Shown: positions 26,962-35,659 of the stretch, piece after piece
How the letters are laid out: each line of letters opens with the position of its first letter
How positions within the stretch are numbered: the first letter of the stretch is position 1
Origin: Verrucomicrobiales bacterium
GTDB taxonomy: Bacteria > Verrucomicrobiota > Verrucomicrobiia > Verrucomicrobiales > V1-33
Assembly: GCA_947460575.1 (NCBI GenBank)
Contig: CANHIJ010000009.1
Span: forward strand, 1 to 54,086
Length of the DNA stretch: 54,086 nt
Reading direction: 5' to 3'
The notes under the pieces: generated by a model
Told to the model about the DNA's origin: nothing
The model's database searches: none
Seen by the model: only the letters and a program-made list of their open reading frames with translations
Translations under genes and position numbers: made by a program

Positions 26962-28434
26962 TTATTGTTCGAGAACGAAGAGGCTAGTGGCGTTGCCGCG
27001 GCGGATATGGAGCATGGAGGAACCGTTGCGGGATTCGGCGAGGGCGGTGGCGGCGTCTTCGGGGCTGGCGGGTTGGCGGCCGTTGATGCGGACGATGACG
27101 TCGCCGGGCTCGAGTCCGGCGTTGGCGGCGGGAGTATTGGGATCGACGGCGGTGATGAGGAGGCCGCCGCTGCTGAGTTTGAGGGCGGCGCGGTCGGCTT
27201 CGGGGACGGGGGCTAGTTTCATGCCCACGACGGTGCCGGAGGCGGCGGGGGCCGCCGCGCTGGCGGGGGATTCGGGGAGGAAATTATTAGGTCGCTCGCC
27301 GAGGATGAGGCGAATTTCCTTTTTTTGTTCGTCGCGGATGAGGTTGAGGGTGATGGACTTGCCTGGGGGGCGCTGGGCGATTTCGCGGAGGAGTTCTTCT
27401 TCGCTGAGGACGTCTTTGCCGTCGATTTGGAAGATGAGGTCTTGGTCGAGGAGTCCGGCGCGGGCGGCGGGGCCATTTTCGACTACGCGGGCGACGATGG
27501 CGCCGCCTTTAAGGCCGAAGTAGGCGGCGACGCGGCGGTTGATGGTGGCGAGGCTGACGCCGAGGAAGCCGCGGGGGCGGGAGAGGGCATCGGCGGCGGC
27601 GACGGCGTTGTTGATGGGGATGGCGAAGCCGATGCCCATATTGCCGCCGGTGCGGGTGTAGATGGCGGTGTTGATGCCGACGACGCGGCCGTCGGCATCG
27701 ACGAGGGGGCCGCCGGAATTGCCGGGGTTGATGGAGGCGTCGGTTTGGAGGAGTTCTTGTTTTTCCATGCCGGAGACGACCTCGTCGTTGCGGCGGGCGC
27801 TGATGATGCCCATGGTGACGGTTTTATCGATGCCGAAGGGGGCGCCGAGGGCGAAGGCGACGTCGCCGACTTTGACCTGGTTGCTGTCGGCGAGGGTAGC
27901 TTTGGGGAGGTTTTTGGCTTCGACTTTGAGGACCGCGACGTCGGATTCGTTGGAGAAGTCGACCAGTTTGGCTTCGAGATAGGTTTCGCGGCCGGGGACT
28001 TGGACGCGGATTTTGATGAGGCTGAGGGGGACTTCGCCTTCTTGGGGGATGACGACGTGGCGGTTGGTGAGGATGTAGCCGTCGCTGGTGACGATGACGC
28101 CGGTGCCGAGGCCGAGTTGCTGCCAGCGGTCGGCGGAGTCGGCGTCTGGGGCATCGGGGATGGCGGGGAGGCCGAAGAAAAAGCGGAGGGCGGCCTCGTC
28201 TTGGCTGAGGCGGCGGCGCTGTTGGCGAGGTTGATCGACGCCGGTCATGATGGTGACAACGGCGGGTTGGACCTTGTCGAGCATGGGGGCGTAGCTCTTC
28301 ATCATGGGAGCGGCGCGGTCGACGGGGGTGCGGTCGACGGTGAGGGAATTGCGGAAGGGCCCGACGGCGTCCTGGGCGGGGGCAGGGAGGGCGAGGAAGA
28401 GCGCGGGAAGGAGCAGGAGGGCGAGGGGCTTCAT
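26962..28434 (-). CDS. htrA: HtrA/DegP-family periplasmic serine protease
   Basis: A periplasmic quality-control protease of 490 residues with a signal peptide (MKPLALLLLPALFLALPAPAQ). The trypsin-like domain has the His in LTNRHVV (about 125), the Asp in ESDVAVLK (about 163) and the Ser in NPGNSGGPLVDADG (about 240). Two PDZ domains follow, at about 275-365 (LGVSLATINRRVAAYFGLKGGAIVARV) and 395-490 (TAVDPNTPAANAGLEPGDVIVRING). I chose the ATG at 28434, 27 codons inside the frame, since it opens the signal peptide. It is divergent from the DUF1080-ThuA gene across about 150 bp. Confidence 0.92.
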   Translation of the reverse strand: MKPLALLLLPALFLALPAPAQDAVGPFRNSLTVDRTPVDRAAPMMKSYAPMLDKVQPAVVTIMTGVDQPRQQRRRLSQDEAALRFFFGLPAIPDAPDADSADRWQQLGLGTGVIVTSDGYILTNRHVVIPQEGEVPLSLIKIRVQVPGRETYLEAKLVDFSNESDVAVLKVEAKNLPKATLADSNQVKVGDVAFALGAPFGIDKTVTMGIISARRNDEVVSGMEKQELLQTDASINPGNSGGPLVDADGRVVGINTAIYTRTGGNMGIGFAIPINNAVAAADALSRPRGFLGVSLATINRRVAAYFGLKGGAIVARVVENGPAARAGLLDQDLIFQIDGKDVLSEEELLREIAQRPPGKSITLNLIRDEQKKEIRLILGERPNNFLPESPASAAAPAASGTVVGMKLAPVPEADRAALKLSSGGLLITAVDPNTPAANAGLEPGDVIVRINGRQPASPEDAATALAESRNGSSMLHIRRGNATSLFVLEQ

Positions 28435-28496
28435 AATGAGGGCGGGGGAGGGGGCGATAGGATGCGCCCAAAAAGCGGATCCGGCCCCGGCATTTG

Positions 28497-28514
28497 TGCA
28501 GGGAAAATCCTGCA
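28497..28514. promoter_or_regulatory. Inverted repeat in the htrA / DUF1080-ThuA divergent spacer
   Basis: A perfect 6-bp inverted repeat, TGCAGG and CCTGCA, with a 6-base AT-rich centre (GAAAAT) lies in the 154-bp spacer between two divergent genes. The size fits an operator for a dimeric regulator of either gene. No regulator is encoded nearby. Confidence 0.35.
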
Positions 28515-28588
28515 TTGGCGCAGGGGTTGGACTGATAAACTGCCGGGACAGGAACGTATAGGCTGGCGAAACCGAGCCTCGTATTCCT

Positions 28589-30100
28589 ATGCCTTCTGCC
28601 TCCTTCCTCCGATCCAGTTTACTGTTGCTGGCGATTGCGCTGGCCCCCGCCCGCGCTCAAGAACCGCTTTCCCTCTTCAACGGAACGACGCTGGAGGGCT
28701 GGGATGGGGATCCTCGCTTCTGGAAAGTGCAGGACGGCTGCATCACCGGCCAGACCACGGCGGAAGTGCCCACCGAGGCCAATACCTTCCTGGTGTGGAC
28801 GCTGGGGGAAGTGGATGACTTTGAATTGACCGCCGAGTACAAAATCGAGAGCGGCAACTCGGGGATTCAGGTGCGGAGCTTTCGCCTGCCGGACCGGCCG
28901 TGGGGCATTGGCGGCTACCAGGCCGATTTTGAAGCGGGAGATCGCTACAGCGGGATCATCTACGGAGAGAATTTTCGGGGAATTTTGGCCGATCGCGGGC
29001 AGCAGACCAAGATTGGGGAAGACCACCAACCGGCCGTGACCGGAAAGACGGGCGAGGCCGAGGCCCTGCAGAAGGCGGTCAAAAAGGGGGACTGGAATCA
29101 ATATCGCATCGTCGCCAAAGGGTTTACCCTGCAAAACTACATCAATGGACAATTGATGGCCGAGGCCACTGACGCCGACACCCAGATGCGCCGCCGCGGT
29201 GGATTGTTAGCGCTGCAGATGCACGCGGGGCCGCCCATGAAAGTGCAGTTCCGCAACTTGAAATTGAAGCGCCTGCCGCTGACCGACGGGAAAAAGGTCG
29301 TCTTCATCGCGGGCAATCCGAGCCACGGCCCGGGGGACCACGAGCACCGCGCGGGCTCGATGCTGCTGGCCAATTCGCTCAATGAATCGAGCGGCGGGAA
29401 GATTTTGGCGGCGGTCTACAACAACGGCTGGCCGCAAGACCCCTCAGCTCTATCCAATGCCGACGCCATCGTGATGTACTCCGACGGCGGAGGCGGGCAT
29501 ATGGTCAATCCGCGGTTAGCAGATGTTGAAGCGGCGCACCAGCGCGGGGTGGGCGTGGGGTGCATCCACTACGCGGTGGAAATTCCCAAGGGGCCGGGGG
29601 GCGATCATTTCCTTCGCTGGATTGGGGGCTATTTTGAGATGGATTGGTCGGTGAATCCGCACTGGGACGCGGAGTTCAAGGCCTTCCCGACCCATCCGGC
29701 GGCGGCGGGCTTGGCGCCTTTTAAAATCAACGACGAGTGGTACTACCACATGCGCTTCCGGGAAAATATGCAGGGAGTGACTCCGCTGCTCACGGCGGTG
29801 GCGCCCAAAGAGACCATGAACCGCCCGGATGGTCCGCACAGCGGAAATCCAGCGGTGCGGGAAGCGGTGGCCAAGGGCGAGCCGCAGCATGTGGCCTGGG
29901 TCTCGGAAAACGCCAACGGAAGCCGCGGCTTTGGGTTTACCGGCGGGCACTTTCACCGCAACTGGCAAAACGAGACCTTCCGCCGCACCGTGCTCAATGC
30001 GATCGCCTGGATCGCCAAAGCCGACGTGCCGACGGGTGGGATGGTTTCGCGGCCTCCCACGGACGAAGAAATGGCCGCCAACCTCGACCTCAAAAAGTAA
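28589..30100 (+). CDS. Secreted DUF1080 (3-keto-disaccharide hydrolase) - ThuA fusion
   Basis: The 503-residue protein has a signal peptide (ending APARAQ, about 24), a DUF1080 concanavalin-like domain (about 26-235) and a ThuA-like domain (about 240-480). The DUF1080 part shows LFNGTTLEGWDG, SGNSGIQVRSF and LLALQMHAGPPMKVQFRNLKLKRL. The ThuA part shows VFIAGNPSHGPGDHEHRAG, YSDGGGGH, GVGCIHYAVE and GFGFTGGHFHRNW. DUF1080 proteins are 3-keto-O-glycoside or 3-keto-disaccharide hydrolases, and ThuA proteins process 3-keto sugars or are amidotransferase-like. A fused exported enzyme acting on 3-keto glycosides is the best reading. The Tat-signal Gfo/Idh gene follows after 93 bp. Confidence 0.88.
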   Translation: MPSASFLRSSLLLLAIALAPARAQEPLSLFNGTTLEGWDGDPRFWKVQDGCITGQTTAEVPTEANTFLVWTLGEVDDFELTAEYKIESGNSGIQVRSFRLPDRPWGIGGYQADFEAGDRYSGIIYGENFRGILADRGQQTKIGEDHQPAVTGKTGEAEALQKAVKKGDWNQYRIVAKGFTLQNYINGQLMAEATDADTQMRRRGGLLALQMHAGPPMKVQFRNLKLKRLPLTDGKKVVFIAGNPSHGPGDHEHRAGSMLLANSLNESSGGKILAAVYNNGWPQDPSALSNADAIVMYSDGGGGHMVNPRLADVEAAHQRGVGVGCIHYAVEIPKGPGGDHFLRWIGGYFEMDWSVNPHWDAEFKAFPTHPAAAGLAPFKINDEWYYHMRFRENMQGVTPLLTAVAPKETMNRPDGPHSGNPAVREAVAKGEPQHVAWVSENANGSRGFGFTGGHFHRNWQNETFRRTVLNAIAWIAKADVPTGGMVSRPPTDEEMAANLDLKK

Positions 30101-30193
30101 CCTTCCCGCGGCGCTTTGATATTGTGCTCGGGGGGAGTTTTCCCCAAGCTGAGCCGCGCCGTTCTTTTTTCACACCCTAATAACCTAAATTCT

Positions 30194-31537
30194 ATGCCGA
30201 CTCCTGATTCCACCCTATCTGAATCCACCACAAACCGCCGCACTTTCATCGGGGGAGCCGCCGTGGCGGCGGCCGCGATCAATCTGCCAATCTCGGCCTG
30301 CGCGCAGGTGGCGGGGAGCGACGAGTTGAAGCTGGCGCTGATCGGCTGCGGCGGGCGCGGCTCAGGCGCCGCGGACCAGGCGCTGAGCAGCGGCGGCACC
30401 CGGGTGGTGGCCATGGCGGACGCCTTTTCGGATCGGCTCGAGCCCTGCCACTCCACGCTTCAGGCCAAGCACGGGGCCAAGGTGGATGTGCCTGACAACC
30501 GCAAGTTCATTGGCTTGGAAGCCTACCAAGAGGCCATTCAGCACGCCGACGTGGTCTTGTTGACGACCCCTCCCGGGTTCCGCCCCATGATGTTCAAAGC
30601 CGCGGTGGAAGCCGGCAAGCACATCTTCATGGAGAAGCCGGTGGCGACGGATTCCCCGGGCTGCCGCCTGGTGATGGAGTATGCCAAGAAGGCCGAGGAA
30701 AAGAACCTCAAAGTCGTCGTGGGCCTGCAGCGCCGCTATCAAAAAAATTACCTGGCGGCCAAAGAGCAAGTCAAGCAGGGCTTGATCGGCGACGTGGTGG
30801 CGGCCCAGTGCTACTGGAACAACGCCGGCATTTGGCTGGTCGACCGCAAGCCCGAGTGGTCGGAAATGTACTACCAGATCAAAAACTGGTACCACTTCGC
30901 CTGGGTCGGAGGCGACCACATTTTGGAGCAGCACATTCACAACATCGACGTCATCAACTGGTTCATGGATGACGCCCACCCCGTGGCGGCCCAGGGCATG
31001 GGCGGGCGCGAAACCCGCACCGACCGCAAGACCGGCCAAATTTTCGACCACCACTACGTGGAGTACGCCTACCCCAATGGGGTCATCATGAACAGCCAGT
31101 GCCGCCACCAGCCGAACTGCTGGAACAGCGTCAGCGAAACCATCATCGGCTCCAAGGGCACGCTCTACTTCAGCGACGGCGGCACCATGATCAAGGACCG
31201 TGCGGGCAAGACTATCTGGCGCTACCGGAACAACGACGCCGACGGCAACCCCTACCAAAACGAGCACGACGAGCTCTACAAGGCCATCCGCGGCAACACC
31301 AAACTCAACAATGCCGCCTATGGCGCCCAGAGCACCTTTACTGCCTTGCTCGGCCGCTACGCTACCTACTCCGGCAAGATGGTCCAGTGGGACGAGGCGC
31401 TCGCCTGGAACAACAGCGAAATGCCTGAAAAGTTAGACTTCGCCACCCCGACCCGCTTTGGCCCAGACAAGGACGGCCTCTATCCAGTGCCCGTCCCCGG
31501 CAAGTTCGATCCCTCCAAGCCCTTGGGCTACGCCTGA
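30194..31537 (+). CDS. Tat-exported Gfo/Idh/MocA oxidoreductase
   Basis: A 447-residue NAD(P)-dependent oxidoreductase with a twin-arginine signal (NRRTFIGGAAVAAAA, about residues 14-28). The Rossmann domain has LALIGCGGRGSG (about 50-60) and the family motif MEKPVATD (near 147). A C-terminal alpha/beta domain contains EQHIHNIDVINWFMDD, with the His and Asp expected at the active site. Verrucomicrobial relatives are thought to oxidise sugars at C3, feeding DUF1080-type hydrolases; the adjacent gene encodes exactly that. A Tat signal implies export with the cofactor already bound. The ATG at 30194 places the RR motif near the N-terminus. A strong terminator follows. Confidence 0.9.
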   Translation: MPTPDSTLSESTTNRRTFIGGAAVAAAAINLPISACAQVAGSDELKLALIGCGGRGSGAADQALSSGGTRVVAMADAFSDRLEPCHSTLQAKHGAKVDVPDNRKFIGLEAYQEAIQHADVVLLTTPPGFRPMMFKAAVEAGKHIFMEKPVATDSPGCRLVMEYAKKAEEKNLKVVVGLQRRYQKNYLAAKEQVKQGLIGDVVAAQCYWNNAGIWLVDRKPEWSEMYYQIKNWYHFAWVGGDHILEQHIHNIDVINWFMDDAHPVAAQGMGGRETRTDRKTGQIFDHHYVEYAYPNGVIMNSQCRHQPNCWNSVSETIIGSKGTLYFSDGGTMIKDRAGKTIWRYRNNDADGNPYQNEHDELYKAIRGNTKLNNAAYGAQSTFTALLGRYATYSGKMVQWDEALAWNNSEMPEKLDFATPTRFGPDKDGLYPVPVPGKFDPSKPLGYA

Positions 31538-31571
31538 TCGCAGGCTAAGCTAACATAGCACAACACGCCGT

Positions 31572-31601
31572 GAGCGCGGCCCACTCAGGGGGGCCGCGCT
31601 C
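31572..31601 (+). terminator. Rho-independent terminator after the Gfo/Idh/MocA gene
   Basis: GAGCGCGGCC and GGCCGCGCTC form a perfect 10-bp stem with a 10-base loop, followed by TTTCATT. It lies 35 bp past the stop at 31537 and closes the DUF1080-ThuA/oxidoreductase transcript. Confidence 0.82.
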
Positions 31602-31675
31602 TTTCATTGCAGCCGAACCCGGCCTGGGGCCTGCGGCTCATTTTTTGTTATTAAAAAACTAGGATCTTATTTAAG

Positions 31676-32275
31676 ATGAATCGATCGGCGGGCGACTTTG
31701 CGGCGGCTTTGATCGGGGGCGGGCGATCGCGGCGCATGGGTCGGGACAAGGGGCAGCTGCGGGATGGGGCGGGGCGGGAATTGTGGCGGCGGCAACTGGA
31801 TTTGCTGCGCGGGCTGGGGACGGGGGAGTTGCTGCTTTCCTGCCGCGCGGAGCAGGGCTATGCGGTGGAGGAGGGGCTGCGCCTGGTGTGGGACGAGTGG
31901 GAGGACGGAGGGCCCTTGGGGGGGATCGTGGGCTGCCTGGAGGCCATGGCCGCGCCGCGCCTCCTGGTGCTGCCAGTGGACCTGCCCAACATGACTAAGG
32001 AAGTGCTAGAATTCTTGCTAGAATCAGCGAGCGCTGGTGAGAGAGGAGCGGTGTTTCGGCGCGGCGGGTTTTTGGAGCCCATGGCGGCGGTGTATCCCCG
32101 GGCTATGGCCGAGGCGGGGCGGCGGCGCCTAGCGGCGGGGGACGGTGCGCTGCGCGACTGGATCGCGGAGGCGGGCGGGGCCATGGCGGTGCTGGACTTG
32201 CCGGAGCGTTGGGCGGGGGCCTTTGCCAATGTCAACGACGCCGCGGCCTGGCAAGCTTGGTTGGCGGGGGAATGA
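31676..32275 (+). CDS. mobA: MobA-like molybdenum cofactor guanylyltransferase
   Basis: A 199-residue nucleotidyltransferase-fold protein. It opens with the nucleotide-binding loop IGGGRSRRMGRDKGQL (about 13-28), then has DGGPLGGIVGCLEAM and VLPVDLPNM, whose Asp binds metal, and closes FANVNDAAAWQAW, a typical MobA ending. MobA attaches GMP to molybdopterin to form bis-MGD for oxidoreductases. No other molybdenum cofactor gene is nearby, so the alternative is a related NTP transferase acting in the sugar pathway of the next genes; the MobA-like loop and ending favour MobA. The ATG at 31676 is the only start that keeps the loop. Confidence 0.8.
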   Translation: MNRSAGDFAAALIGGGRSRRMGRDKGQLRDGAGRELWRRQLDLLRGLGTGELLLSCRAEQGYAVEEGLRLVWDEWEDGGPLGGIVGCLEAMAAPRLLVLPVDLPNMTKEVLEFLLESASAGERGAVFRRGGFLEPMAAVYPRAMAEAGRRRLAAGDGALRDWIAEAGGAMAVLDLPERWAGAFANVNDAAAWQAWLAGE

Positions 32276-32338
32276 AAAGCGGCGGGCGCTTGCCATTTGG
32301 GATTGCCAGGGGGGGAGCGACGGTGAAGGGATCGTTTT

Positions 32339-33472
32339 ATGGCAGCCACGCACCCGCTCTTTACAGCTTATCCGGTCGAGGATTTCCGCCGCCGCGAAGC
32401 GGCTTTATTAGAAGCGGCGGCTGGGGTGATGCGCGGGGGGCACTATATTTTAGGCGGCGAGGTGGAGCGCTTCGAAACCGAGTGGGCGGCCTGGTGCGGG
32501 GTGGGCCACGCCATTGGGGTGGCCAATGGCACCGACGCCATTGAGTTGTTATTGAGGGGGCTGGGAATTGGATTGGGCGACGCCGTGGCGGTGCCTTCGC
32601 ACACCGCGGTGGCGAGCATTTCGGCGATCCGGCGGGCGGGGGCGGATCCGGTGTACGTGGATGTGGACCCGGCCAGTTTCACGCTGCGCCCGGACAGCTT
32701 GGAGGCGGCGCTGCGGGGGCCTGCGGGGGGGCGCTTGAAGGCGGTGCTGGCGGTGCACATTTACGGGCATCCCGCGGACCTGGAGGGCCTCGCGGCGATC
32801 TGCCAGCGGGCGGGCCTGGTCTTGCTGGAGGATGGGGCGCAGTCGCACGGGGCGACTCTGCACGGTCGGCGGGTGGGCTCGCTGGCGCGGGGGGCGGCTT
32901 TTAGTTTTTATCCTACCAAGAATCTGGGAGCGATCGGAGATGGGGGAGCGATCACAACGGATGACGCGGGCTTGGCGGAGCGCATCCGGGAGATCCGGCA
33001 GTATGGCTGGCGGGAGCGCTATTTGAGTGCGGTGGAGGGGGTGAACAGCCGCTTGGATGAATTGCAGGCGGCGCTCTTGCGGATCAAGTTGGTAGATCTA
33101 GCGGAGAGCGTGGAGCGGCGGCAAGCGCTCGCGGCGCGGTATCGGGCGGGCTTAGCCGGGCACCCTTGGGTAGCGCTTCCCGCGGTGCGGCAGGGTTGCC
33201 GCCATGCCTTTCATTTGCACGTGATCCGCTCGCCGCGGCGGGACGAATTGATGGCCCACTTGTTAGATCAGGGCATCCCGGTGGCGCGGCACTATCCGGC
33301 GGCGGTGCACCAGCAACCAGGCTACGCGGGCTTCGCGGCCCAGTCGCCTCCGCTAGGGGAAACGGAGCGCGCGGTGGCGGAGATTCTCAGTTTGCCGCTG
33401 CATCCCTGGCTGAGCGTGGAGGCGATTGACCTCACGATTGATGCGCTGCAGGCCTGGCCAGGAGGCGGCTAG
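32339..33472 (+). CDS. DegT/DnrJ/EryC1/StrS-family sugar aminotransferase
   Basis: A 377-residue PLP enzyme that adds an amino group to a nucleotide-linked keto sugar. The catalytic Lys lies in FYPTKNLGAIGDGGA (about 196). Other family marks are GGEVERFETEWAAW, GVANGTDAIELLLRGLG, HIYGHPADLEGL, LLEDGAQSHGA and the C-terminal GIPVARHYPAAVHQQPGY. Together with the QdtA-like ketoisomerase at 34516 it resembles the FdtB/QdtB step making a dTDP-3-amino-3,6-dideoxyhexose. A GAAGGG Shine-Dalgarno-like stretch precedes the start. RmlA and RmlB, which would make the precursor, are not in the window. Confidence 0.88.
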   Translation: MAATHPLFTAYPVEDFRRREAALLEAAAGVMRGGHYILGGEVERFETEWAAWCGVGHAIGVANGTDAIELLLRGLGIGLGDAVAVPSHTAVASISAIRRAGADPVYVDVDPASFTLRPDSLEAALRGPAGGRLKAVLAVHIYGHPADLEGLAAICQRAGLVLLEDGAQSHGATLHGRRVGSLARGAAFSFYPTKNLGAIGDGGAITTDDAGLAERIREIRQYGWRERYLSAVEGVNSRLDELQAALLRIKLVDLAESVERRQALAARYRAGLAGHPWVALPAVRQGCRHAFHLHVIRSPRRDELMAHLLDQGIPVARHYPAAVHQQPGYAGFAAQSPPLGETERAVAEILSLPLHPWLSVEAIDLTIDALQAWPGGG

Positions 33473-33532
33473 TTTTTTTATTTTGGACTGGCATGGGAGG
33501 CCACCTGCCTTACAAAGGAAGCCCGCCTCCGC

Positions 33533-34519
33533 ATGCCTCTCCCTAAAGTCCTCGATTCCGACCGCCCGGCTCCGCGGGTGAGTTTTGTGATTCCGCTGTA
33601 TTTTACGGGGCGGGGGGTTGATGGCCTGCTGGAGGCTTTCCGCGAGCTGGAGGTGGCGGGCGGCTTCAACTTGGTGTTGGTGAATGACGGCAGCACGGAT
33701 GGGACGTGGGACACGGTGGAGGCGGCCCTGGCGACCCTGCCGTTTGAGGTGGTGCTGGTCGATTTGGCGCGGAATTATGGCGAGCACCACGCGGTGCTGG
33801 AAGGCTTGCGGCACGCGAACGGTCAATACGCTATCACTTTGGACGACGACCTGCAAAATCCTCCTGGGGAAGCGCTGCGCCTCCTGGAGCACGCCGAGGC
33901 GAGCGGGGCCGAGGTGGTGTATTCTTACTATGCGGAGAAGCGGCACAGTTGGTTTCGCAACCTGGGGAGCCGCCTGACCAATGCGGTAGCGACCGCGCTG
34001 CTAAGCAAGCCCCCAGAGTTATACCTTTCGAGTTTCCGCTGCCTGCACCGCGACCTGGTCGGCCGCGTGGTGCGCTACGAGGGTCCGTTTCCCTACATTG
34101 ACGGGTTGATCCTGGGAGCTACGAACCGGATTGAGCGGCTGTTGGTGGCGCACGCCAGCCGGGCGGACGGCGCGAGCGGCTATACCCTGCGCAAGCTGCT
34201 CCGGCTGTGGATGAACCTTTTTTTCAACTTCAGCATCATGCCGCTGCGATTAGCTAGTGTGCTCGGATTGGGGCTGTGCGGTTTTGGGATGTTGATGGTG
34301 GGGTTGGTGGTGGCGGAGCACTACCTGAGCGGCCCGCAGCAGCGGGGCTGGGCGTCGCTGATGGCGGCGATTTCCATTTTTTCGGGGAGCCAGCTGCTCA
34401 TCTTGGGGCTGCTTGGGGAGTACGTGGGGCGGGCCTATTTGACCCTGTCGGGCAAGCCGCAGTGCCTCGTGCGGCAAACCCTGCGCCATGCCCCTGGGGG
34501 TCGGGAGGTGGCGCGGTGA
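33533..34519 (+). CDS. Membrane-linked family 2 glycosyltransferase
   Basis: A 328-residue GT2 enzyme of the polyprenyl-phosphate sugar transferase type. The GT-A domain has VSFVIPLYFTGRGVDGL, LVLVNDGSTDGTWD and the metal motif LDDDLQNPP (about 103-111). Two membrane segments follow near 242-262 (LASVLGLGLCGFGMLMVGLVV) and 278-300 (SLMAAISIFSGSQLLILGLLGEY). It probably transfers a sugar from a nucleotide donor to undecaprenyl phosphate or a similar lipid carrier at the inner membrane. The ketoisomerase GTG start overlaps its stop (34516-34519), which suggests both act on the same glycan pathway. Confidence 0.88.
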   Translation: MPLPKVLDSDRPAPRVSFVIPLYFTGRGVDGLLEAFRELEVAGGFNLVLVNDGSTDGTWDTVEAALATLPFEVVLVDLARNYGEHHAVLEGLRHANGQYAITLDDDLQNPPGEALRLLEHAEASGAEVVYSYYAEKRHSWFRNLGSRLTNAVATALLSKPPELYLSSFRCLHRDLVGRVVRYEGPFPYIDGLILGATNRIERLLVAHASRADGASGYTLRKLLRLWMNLFFNFSIMPLRLASVLGLGLCGFGMLMVGLVVAEHYLSGPQQRGWASLMAAISIFSGSQLLILGLLGEYVGRAYLTLSGKPQCLVRQTLRHAPGGREVAR

Positions 34520-34974
34520 GCGCGGGCCAGCAGGAGGCGGGGGAAGCGGCTTCGGTGCAGGAGACGGCGGTGCGTGGCGTTAAGCTCTATCAATTGCCCC
34601 TATTTCAAGACCACCGGGGAAGCCTCACGGTCGGAGAGTTTGGGGCCTTTCTGCCCTTCGTGCCGCAGCGCTATTTTATCACCTATCAAGTGCCGGGCGC
34701 CCACGTCCGCGGGGAGCACGCCCACCGGGAGTGCACTCAATGGCTCACCTGCGTGCGGGGAGGCTGCACGGTGTTGGTGGACGACGGGGTGCGGCGCGAG
34801 ACCTTTCGCCTGGACAATCCGCGCTGCGGGCTGCTCGTGCCGCCCATGGTGTGGGCGGCGGAGTACGATCACACCGAGGACTCGGTGCTGGTGGTTTTCG
34901 CTTCGCACCACTACGACGGGGGCGACTACGTGCGGGATTATGCGGAATTTCAGCGGCTCGCGGCAGGGGCCTGA
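34516..34974 (+). CDS. QdtA/FdtA-like sugar 3,4-ketoisomerase (WxcM-type cupin)
   Basis: A 152-residue cupin-like protein with the family pattern: FQDHRGSLTVGEFG near the start, RYFITYQVPGAHVRGEHAHRECTQWLTCVRGGCTVLVDDG with the two conserved His residues, and LDNPRCGLLVPPMVWAAEYDHTEDSVLVVFASHHYD. Such enzymes isomerise dTDP-4-keto-6-deoxyglucose to the 3-keto sugar that the neighbouring DegT-family enzyme would aminate. The start is a GTG overlapping the glycosyltransferase stop; conserved sequence begins about 25 residues later, so a later start is possible. The order aminotransferase, glycosyltransferase, ketoisomerase suggests an amino-deoxysugar surface glycan. Confidence 0.85.
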   Translation: MSAGQQEAGEAASVQETAVRGVKLYQLPLFQDHRGSLTVGEFGAFLPFVPQRYFITYQVPGAHVRGEHAHRECTQWLTCVRGGCTVLVDDGVRRETFRLDNPRCGLLVPPMVWAAEYDHTEDSVLVVFASHHYDGGDYVRDYAEFQRLAAGA

Positions 34975-35025
34975 GGGCGGGGAAATGCGCTTGCTCTGGG
35001 GCGCGGGACAAGGTCAGTGAAATGT

Positions 35026-35655
35026 ATGATCTTCCTATCTGCCCGCTCGCCGCGCCTAGCCACCCGCACCCTGGCGGGGGCGGCTTTGCTGTTGACCTTC
35101 TCCTGCGAAAAAAAGGAAGTGGCAGCGCCACCCGCCGCGGCCCCTCAGGCGGCCCAGGTGCAGAGCGCGCCAGCGGCGAATGCGCCGACCGCGGTGGAGC
35201 CTGCCGCGGCGGCGCAAGTTCCGTCGGGCGGGGCGCGGTTGGAGGAGTTCAAGGGAGCGATTAAGGAAATCAAGGCCTTCATGGAGGCCAACCAGCGGAG
35301 CGCAGATGCGGCGACTGGGCTGGCCAATTTGCGGGAACTGGTGAAGCGGGCCTCGGCCGTTTCCACGGAGGGGCTGCCGGAGGATTTGGCCTCGGCCTAT
35401 ACCGGGATGACCGGGGTGATGCAGCGGGTCCAGACCACCCTCGACAGCCTGCCGGTGCCTGTAGAGCAACTGCAAAACTATCTGGGCCAGGAAACCGCCA
35501 AGGGCGCCGCAGAGGCCCAGGAAGTGGCGGCCAAAATCACGGCCTTCAAAAACGCCATGGACGCGCTCCAAACAGAGGGCGAAACCGCCGCCGCTACCCT
35601 CAAGCAGGCGGGTGCCAAGTACGGCGTCGAATCCATCGACCTCGGGGCCCCCTGA
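35026..35655 (+). CDS. Putative lipoprotein, hypothetical
   Basis: A 209-residue protein with a basic, hydrophobic N-terminus (RLATRTLAGAALLLTFSCEKKE). The Cys near residue 27 is a possible lipid attachment site, though TFSC is an imperfect lipobox. An Ala/Pro-rich linker (about 35-70) leads to an all-helical region (about 72-200: LEEFKGAIKEIKAFMEANQ, LANLRELVKRASAV, VEQLQNYLGQ). I do not recognise a family. Its stop is 4 bp from the acpS stop on the other strand. The ATG at 35026 is preferred over a GTG at 35017; the exact start is uncertain. Confidence 0.65.
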   Translation: MIFLSARSPRLATRTLAGAALLLTFSCEKKEVAAPPAAAPQAAQVQSAPAANAPTAVEPAAAAQVPSGGARLEEFKGAIKEIKAFMEANQRSADAATGLANLRELVKRASAVSTEGLPEDLASAYTGMTGVMQRVQTTLDSLPVPVEQLQNYLGQETAKGAAEAQEVAAKITAFKNAMDALQTEGETAAATLKQAGAKYGVESIDLGAP

Positions 35656-35659
35656 GGAT

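Noticed and set aside
31645-31673. TTGTTA and TATTTA, 17 bp apart, as a mobA promoter
   Set aside because: The -10 would end two bases before the only usable start codon, so the transcript would begin after it. AT-rich leader noted, promoter not called.
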